Below the pieces are notes generated by a model, which saw only the letters and a program-made list of their open reading frames with translations, ran no database searches and was not told where the DNA came from. Of a stretch of DNA of 64,000 bases, positions 58,621-64,000 are shown piece after piece. Position numbers and translations under genes: made by a program. Every line of letters starts with the position of its first letter. Position 1 is the stretch's first letter. Origin of the DNA: Pleurodeles waltl (lineage: Eukaryota; Chordata; Amphibia; Caudata; Salamandridae); contig NC_090451.1 of assembly GCF_031143425.1 (NCBI RefSeq), forward strand, positions 347,828,339 through 347,892,338, written 5' to 3'.

Positions 58621-59696
58621 ACATTTAATATGAAGTTGGCTTGGAGCCGTTTGTACCTAGAATATGTGGTCTGTAAATTTGGAAAGCTGGCTAATGTAGG
58701 CACTATGGCTTTCACGTTTGCAACAAGTTCATTGGACACCTATCCACCTCGTTTTGTCATATTTGGGCAGTTTCACATGAGCAAAATTCAAAATATATCA
58801 GGGTAGTGTAGAACATTTGCAAATGCAGGCACTAGATACACTGTGTGTCAGCTTTTTGATAATATGTTAGATATTTACAAAAAACTAATCATGGTTGAAA
58901 ATGTTGTTGCGATCATGTTACTATATAAATGACAAACAAATATGGTGGCCAACATGTTGACAAAGGCAGTAATATGCCAAAACGCATTTCTGTTTGGATT
59001 GAATACATGGCATAATCTCACTCGCTCTTGGAGTGCCTGTCTTCCTTACAATAGGAGCAGAGTGTTTATGTATATATTTAGTGACAATTCAGTTGCCACC
59101 AGGTAGATATAGTTAGGACGTAGTTTCTATAGAAAAATCGTCTTCAGGGTCAGGCCTATAAGTCCATGCACTAGCTCATGCGTCTTGCTGGCGAGGCTCT
59201 GTAGTGTTCAGTAAAGGGCTTGGAGCCCACCTCTCACTTACCATTTGTGGCATGGCACTCTTCCTAACAGCTTAATAATTCGTCAAGACATGCCTGCCAT
59301 AATTTCCGTTCCTCTGTGAGGAGCAGGGATCTAGCACTAATAAATTCAACTTAATTAGTGCTCATCCGCTGCTCCCCATGTGATTGAGGTACTATTTTGT
59401 TATTTTTATCTTCCAGTGCCCTGCAAACAGAAGGCATGTGACTGACAAAAATGTACCCAGCAGGACAAACATCATTGCAAAGCTATATTTTTTTAAGCTA
59501 GCTTTCTGATATTTTGCCAAGTCATCTTCTCTCACTTTCCACTCATGTTTTCTTTTGTTTTTGCTCATGGGCACTGTTTGTAAAAAATGATAATTAACTT
59601 GTTCAAAATATTGCAAAGCAACAGTGTTTCTTTATTATATACAATCTCCGAAATGATACTTTAACACAATCATGCAGTACACACAAGCCACCGCAC
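58621..59696. other. No gene seen; repeat fragments
   Basis: A short piece at about 59100-59145 (GGTAGATATAGTTAGGACG) matches 56297-56335, so the stem-loop repeat has a further truncated copy here. The rest is unrecognised. Confidence 0.4.
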
Positions 59697-61702
59697 TCAA
59701 ATCCACCACACTACTGTCCACCCTAATCCAACCCACCCCACCCCAATCCAGTTCACTCCAACCCATCCCATTTCAATTTTGCCAACCGACCACAATCTAA
59801 TCTGCCCTACTTCAATTCGCCCTCTCAAATCAAAAACAATCTGCACCACTCCAAAGCAATCTACGCCCCTCAAATCAGAACAATCTGCCCTACTCCAATC
59901 TGTCCCACTCCAGTCTGCCCCACTCAAATCCAAAACAGTATGCCCCATTACAGTCCAAAACCTGCTCCACTCTAATCTGCCCCAATCCAAGACAATCTGC
60001 ACCACTGCAACCTCCAATCCAAAACAATCTGCCCACTCAAATCCCCAAAAAACTGCCCGACTCCAATCTGCCCCATTCCAAAACAATCTGCCCCACACCA
60101 ATCATAACAATCTATCTCACTTGAATATGCCCCACTCCAATTTAAAACAATCTGCCCCACTCCAATGAGCCACACTCCAGTCTGACCCACTCCAATCCAA
60201 AACAATCGCCCCCACTCTAATCCAAAACAATTGGCCCACATCTAATCTGCCCCACTCCAAAGCAATCTACCACACTGCAATCTGCTGCACTCCAGTCCAG
60301 AGCAAGTTGCCTCCTCCAATCTGCCACACTGCAACCCAAAATATTCTGCCCCACTGCAATCCAAAAAATCTGCCCCACTCCCATCTGCCCCACTTCAATC
60401 CAAAACAATATGTCCCACTTGTGTCTGCCCCACTCCAATCTGCCCCACTCCAATCCGAAACAATCTGCTCTACTCCATTGCGCCACACTCCAATCTGTCC
60501 CATTCCAATCAAAAACAGTCCGCCCCACTCCAGTCTGCCCCACTCCAATCCAAAACAATATGCCCCATTCCAGTCCAAAACAATATGCCCCACTCCAATC
60601 TGCCACAATCCGACAACAATCTGCACCACTGCAATCTGCCCCATTCCAATCTGCCCCATGGTAATCCAAACCAATCTGCCCCACTACAGTCCACCCAACA
60701 TCAATCCAAAACAATCTATCCCACTCAAATATGCTCCACTCCAATCCAAAACAATCTGCCCCACTCCAATGTGCCACACTCCAGTATGCCGCACTCTAAT
60801 CCAAAACAGTCAACCACACTCCAGTCCAAAACAATATGCCCGACTCCAATCCAAAACAATCTGTCCACTCCAATCCAAAACAGTCTGTTCAACTCAATCG
60901 GCCCCAGTCCAAAACAATCTGCCCCACTCCAATCCAAAACAATCTATCCCACTCAAATACGCCCCACTCCCATCCAAAAAACACTGCCCTACTCCAAAAT
61001 ACCACACTCCAATCTGCCCCACTCCAACCCAAAACAATCTGCCCCAATCCAATTAAAAACAATCTACCCCCCCAATCTTCTCCAATCCAAAACAATCTGC
61101 CTCACTCCAATCTGCCCCACTAAAATCCAAAACAATCAGCCCCAGTGCAATCCAAAACAATCTGCCCCACTTCAATTTGCCTCACTCCCATCTTCCCCAC
61201 TCCAATCCAAAACAATCTGCCCCACTCCAATGCGCCACACTCCAATTTGTGCCACTCCAATCAAAAACAGTCCGCCCCACTCCAATCTGCCCCACTCCAA
61301 TCCAAAACAATATGTCCCACTCCAATCCAATCCACCTCACCCCAATCCAACCCACTCCCCTCGATCCTAATTCTCCCCACTTCAATCCACCCCACTCACA
61401 TCCAATCAACCCCACACCAACCCAATCCTCCCCCACTCTAATCCACCCTAATACAATCTGCCCCACTCCGATCCAAAACAATCTGCCCACTACAATCCAA
61501 AACAATCTGTCCCTTTCCAATCTGGACCACTCCGATCTGCCCCATTCCAACCCAGAACAATCTGCCACCCTCCATTATGCCCTACTCTAATACAAAACAA
61601 TCTGCCCCACTCAAATCTTCCCCACTCCAATCCAAAATAATCTGCCCCTCTTCATTCCAAAGCCTGCCCTACTCCAATCAGCCCCACTCCAATCTGCCCA
61701 AC
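59697..61702. repeat. AC-rich minisatellite, about 2 kb
   Basis: A tandem array dominated by two unit forms, a 15-base CTGCCCCACTCCAAT and a longer form with CCAAAACAAT added (about 25 bases), in irregular order. Long frames are open on both strands because the units contain few stops. I regard none as genes. The array ends exactly where an LTR starts at 61703. Confidence 0.9.
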
Positions 61703-64000
61703 TGTAGGAAAGTACCATCTTGCCTGGCATGTTACCCCCATATTTCACTGTATATATGTTGTTTTAGTCTATGTGTCACTGGGACCCTGCCAGGCAGGGC
61801 TCCAGTGCTCATAAGTATGTGCCCTGTATGTGTTCCTTGTGTGATGCCTAACTGTCTCACTGAGGCTCTGCTAACCAGAACCTCAGTGGTTATGCTCTCT
61901 CTGCTTTCCAAATTTGTCACTAACAGGCTAGTGACTAAATTTACCAATTCACATGGGCATACTGGTACACCCATATAATTCCCTAGTATATGGTACTGAG
62001 GTACCCAGGGTATTGGGGTTCCAGGAGATCCGTATGGGCTGCAGCATTTCTTTTGCCACCCATAGGGAGCTCTGACAATTCTTACACAGGCCTGCCAGTG
62101 CAGCCTGAGTGAAATAACGTCCACGTTATTTCACAGCCATTTATCACTGCACTTCAGTAACTTATAAGTCACCTATATGTCTAACCTTCACCTGGTGAAG
62201 GTTGGGTGCAAAGTTACTTAGTGTGTGGGCACCCTGGCACTAGCCAAGGTGCCCCCACATCGTTCAGGGCAAATTCCCCAGACTTTGTGAGTGCGGGGAC
62301 ACCATTACACGCGTGCACTGTACATAGGTCACTACCTATGTACAGCGTCACAATGGTAACTCCGAACATGGTCATGTAACATGTCTAAGATCATGGAATT
62401 GTCCCCCCAATGCCATTCTGGCATTGGGGGGACAATTCCATGATCCCCCGGGTCTCTAGCACAGAACCCGGGTACTGCCAAACTGCCTTTCCGGGGTCTC
62501 CACTGCAGCTGCTGCTGCTGCCAACCCCTCAGACAGGTTTCTGCCCTCCTGGGGTCCAGGCAGCCCTGGCCCAGGAAGGCAGAACAAAGGACTTCCTCTG
62601 AGAGAGGGTGTAACACCCTCTGCTTTTGGAAATAGGTGTGAAGGCTGGGAGGAGTACCCTCCCCCAGCCTCTGGAAATGCATTGATGGGCACAGATGGTG
62701 CCCATCTCTGCATAAGCCAGTCTACACCGGTTCAGGGATCCCCAGCCCTGCTCTGGCGCGAAACTGGACAAAGGAAAGGGGAGTGACCACTCCCCTGACC
62801 GGCACCTCCCAGGGGAGGTGCCCAGAGCTCCTCCAGTGTGTCCCAGACCTCTGCCATCTTGGAAACAGAGGTGTTTGTGGCACACTGGACTGCTCTGAGT
62901 GGCCAGTGCCAGCAGGTGACGTCAGAGGCTCCTTCTGATAGGCTCTTACCTCTCTTGGTAGCCAATCCTCCTTCCTAGGTAGCCAAACCTCCTTTTCTGG
63001 CTATTTAGGGTCTCTGCTTTGGGGATCTCACCAGATAACGAATGCAAGAGCTCATCAGAGTTCCTCTGCATCTCCCTCTTCACTTTCTGCCAAAGGATCG
63101 ACCGCTGACTGCTCAGGACGCCTGCAAAACCGCAACAAAGTAGCAAGACGACTACTAGCAAACTTGTATCGCTTCATCCTGCCGGCTTTCTCAACTGTTT
63201 CCAGGTGGTGCATGCTCTGGAGGTAGCCTGCCTCCTCTCTGCACCAGGAGCTCTGAAGAAATCTCCAGTGGGTCGACGGAATCTTCCCCCTGCAACCGCA
63301 GGCAACAAAAGACTGCAACACCAGTCCTCTGGGTCCCCTCTCAGCACGACGAGCGTGGTCCCTGGAAATCAGCAACTCTGTCCAAGTGACTCCCACAGTC
63401 CAGTGACTCTTCAGTCCAAGTTTGGTGGAGGTAAGTCCTTGCCTCCCCACGCTAGACTGCATTACTGGGTACCGCGTGATTTGCAGCTGCTCCGGCTCCT
63501 GTGCACTCTTCCAGGATTTCCTTCGTGCACAGCCAAGCCTGGGTCCCCGATACTCTAACCTGCAGTGCATAACCTTCTGAGTTGTCCTCCGGCATCGTGG
63601 GACTCCCTTTTGTGACTTCTGGTGGACTCCGGTTCACTTCTCTTCTAAGTGCCTGTTCAGGTACTTCTGCGGGTGCTGCCTGCTTTTGTGAGGGCTCCCT
63701 GACTTGCTGGGTGCCCCCTCTGTCTCCTCATCCAAGTGGCGACATCCTGGTCCCTCCTGGGCCACAGCAGCGTCCAAAAACCCTAACTGTGACCCTTGCA
63801 GCTAGCAAGGCTTGTTTGCAGTCTTTCTGCGTGGGAACACCTCTGCAAGCTTCTTCACGATGTGGCACATCCATCCTCCACAGGGGAAGTCCCTAGCCCT
63901 CTTCGTTCTTGCAGAACACTAAGCTTCTTCCAACAGGTGGCAGATTCCTTACACCCTCAGCTGGCATTTTTTGGGCTCCTGCCCACTCTTGACACTATCG
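61703..64000 (+). repeat. Third Gmr1-type LTR, cut by the window end
   Basis: It starts TGTAGGAAAGTACC and aligns in blocks with the LTR at 453-3257 (for example GGCTGCAGCA and GCCACCCA, and later TGGTAACTCCGAAC). It continues past the window, so I cannot say whether a coding region follows. It carries three hairpins: 62109-62134 (perfect 12-bp stem), a collapsed one near 62370-62385, and a perfect 27-bp stem at 62389-62445. Confidence 0.8.

Noticed and set aside
59779..61590. Repeat proteins in the AC minisatellite
   Set aside because: Several frames open on both strands of the same array; no start context or domain.
59697..61702. CRISPR-like array
   Set aside because: Units vary in length and there are no unique spacers; it is a eukaryotic minisatellite.

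Overview
This window is eukaryotic, non-coding and made almost entirely of repeats. I find no host protein-coding exon, rRNA, functional tRNA or CRISPR array. The mix suggests a very large amphibian genome: degenerate Ty3/gypsy elements with LTRs over 2 kb, a full-length DIRS element, foldback repeats and long minisatellites. Several repeats look like ones I remember from salamandrid newts such as Pleurodeles. That identification is from memory and is an inference, not something the sequence proves.

Layout. Positions 453-9027 hold a plus-strand Ty3/gypsy-type element whose pol order is protease, integrase, reverse transcriptase (Gmr1-like), with a deletion that removes the end of pol and the start of the 3' LTR. 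It sits in a G-poor, AC-rich tract, followed by a decayed LINE (about 10690-11765). Positions 11880-16760 are a cluster of foldback repeats, (TA)n tracts and a CT-rich minisatellite, including a roughly 3 kb inverted arrangement. Positions 16760-29600 are mostly old unrecognised sequence with two LTR-like repeats (about 17955-19510 and 24930-27290) and a candidate minus-strand LTR (23690-24440). A G-rich minisatellite with inverted flanks lies at 29600-30925.

Positions 35995-42447 hold a second, different Gmr1-like element on the minus strand, 3'-truncated inside reverse transcriptase. Positions 43215-48221 hold a nearly complete DIRS element with inverted terminal repeats, an internal complementary region, gag, RT/RNase H and tyrosine recombinase. 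A 564-bp hairpin-rich MITE (53428-53991) interrupts an older LINE-like sequence. A third foldback-family copy and short arrays lie at 56262-58620, a 2 kb AC-rich minisatellite at 59697-61702, and a third Gmr1-type LTR starts at 61703 and runs off the window.

None of the elements looks autonomous. The most interesting signals are structural: adjacent hairpins kept at the same place in three divergent LTRs with a compensatory change; a MITE built from at least nine consecutive perfect hairpins; and a stem-loop beside a simple-sequence tail in three copies of one repeat, again with a compensatory base-pair swap.
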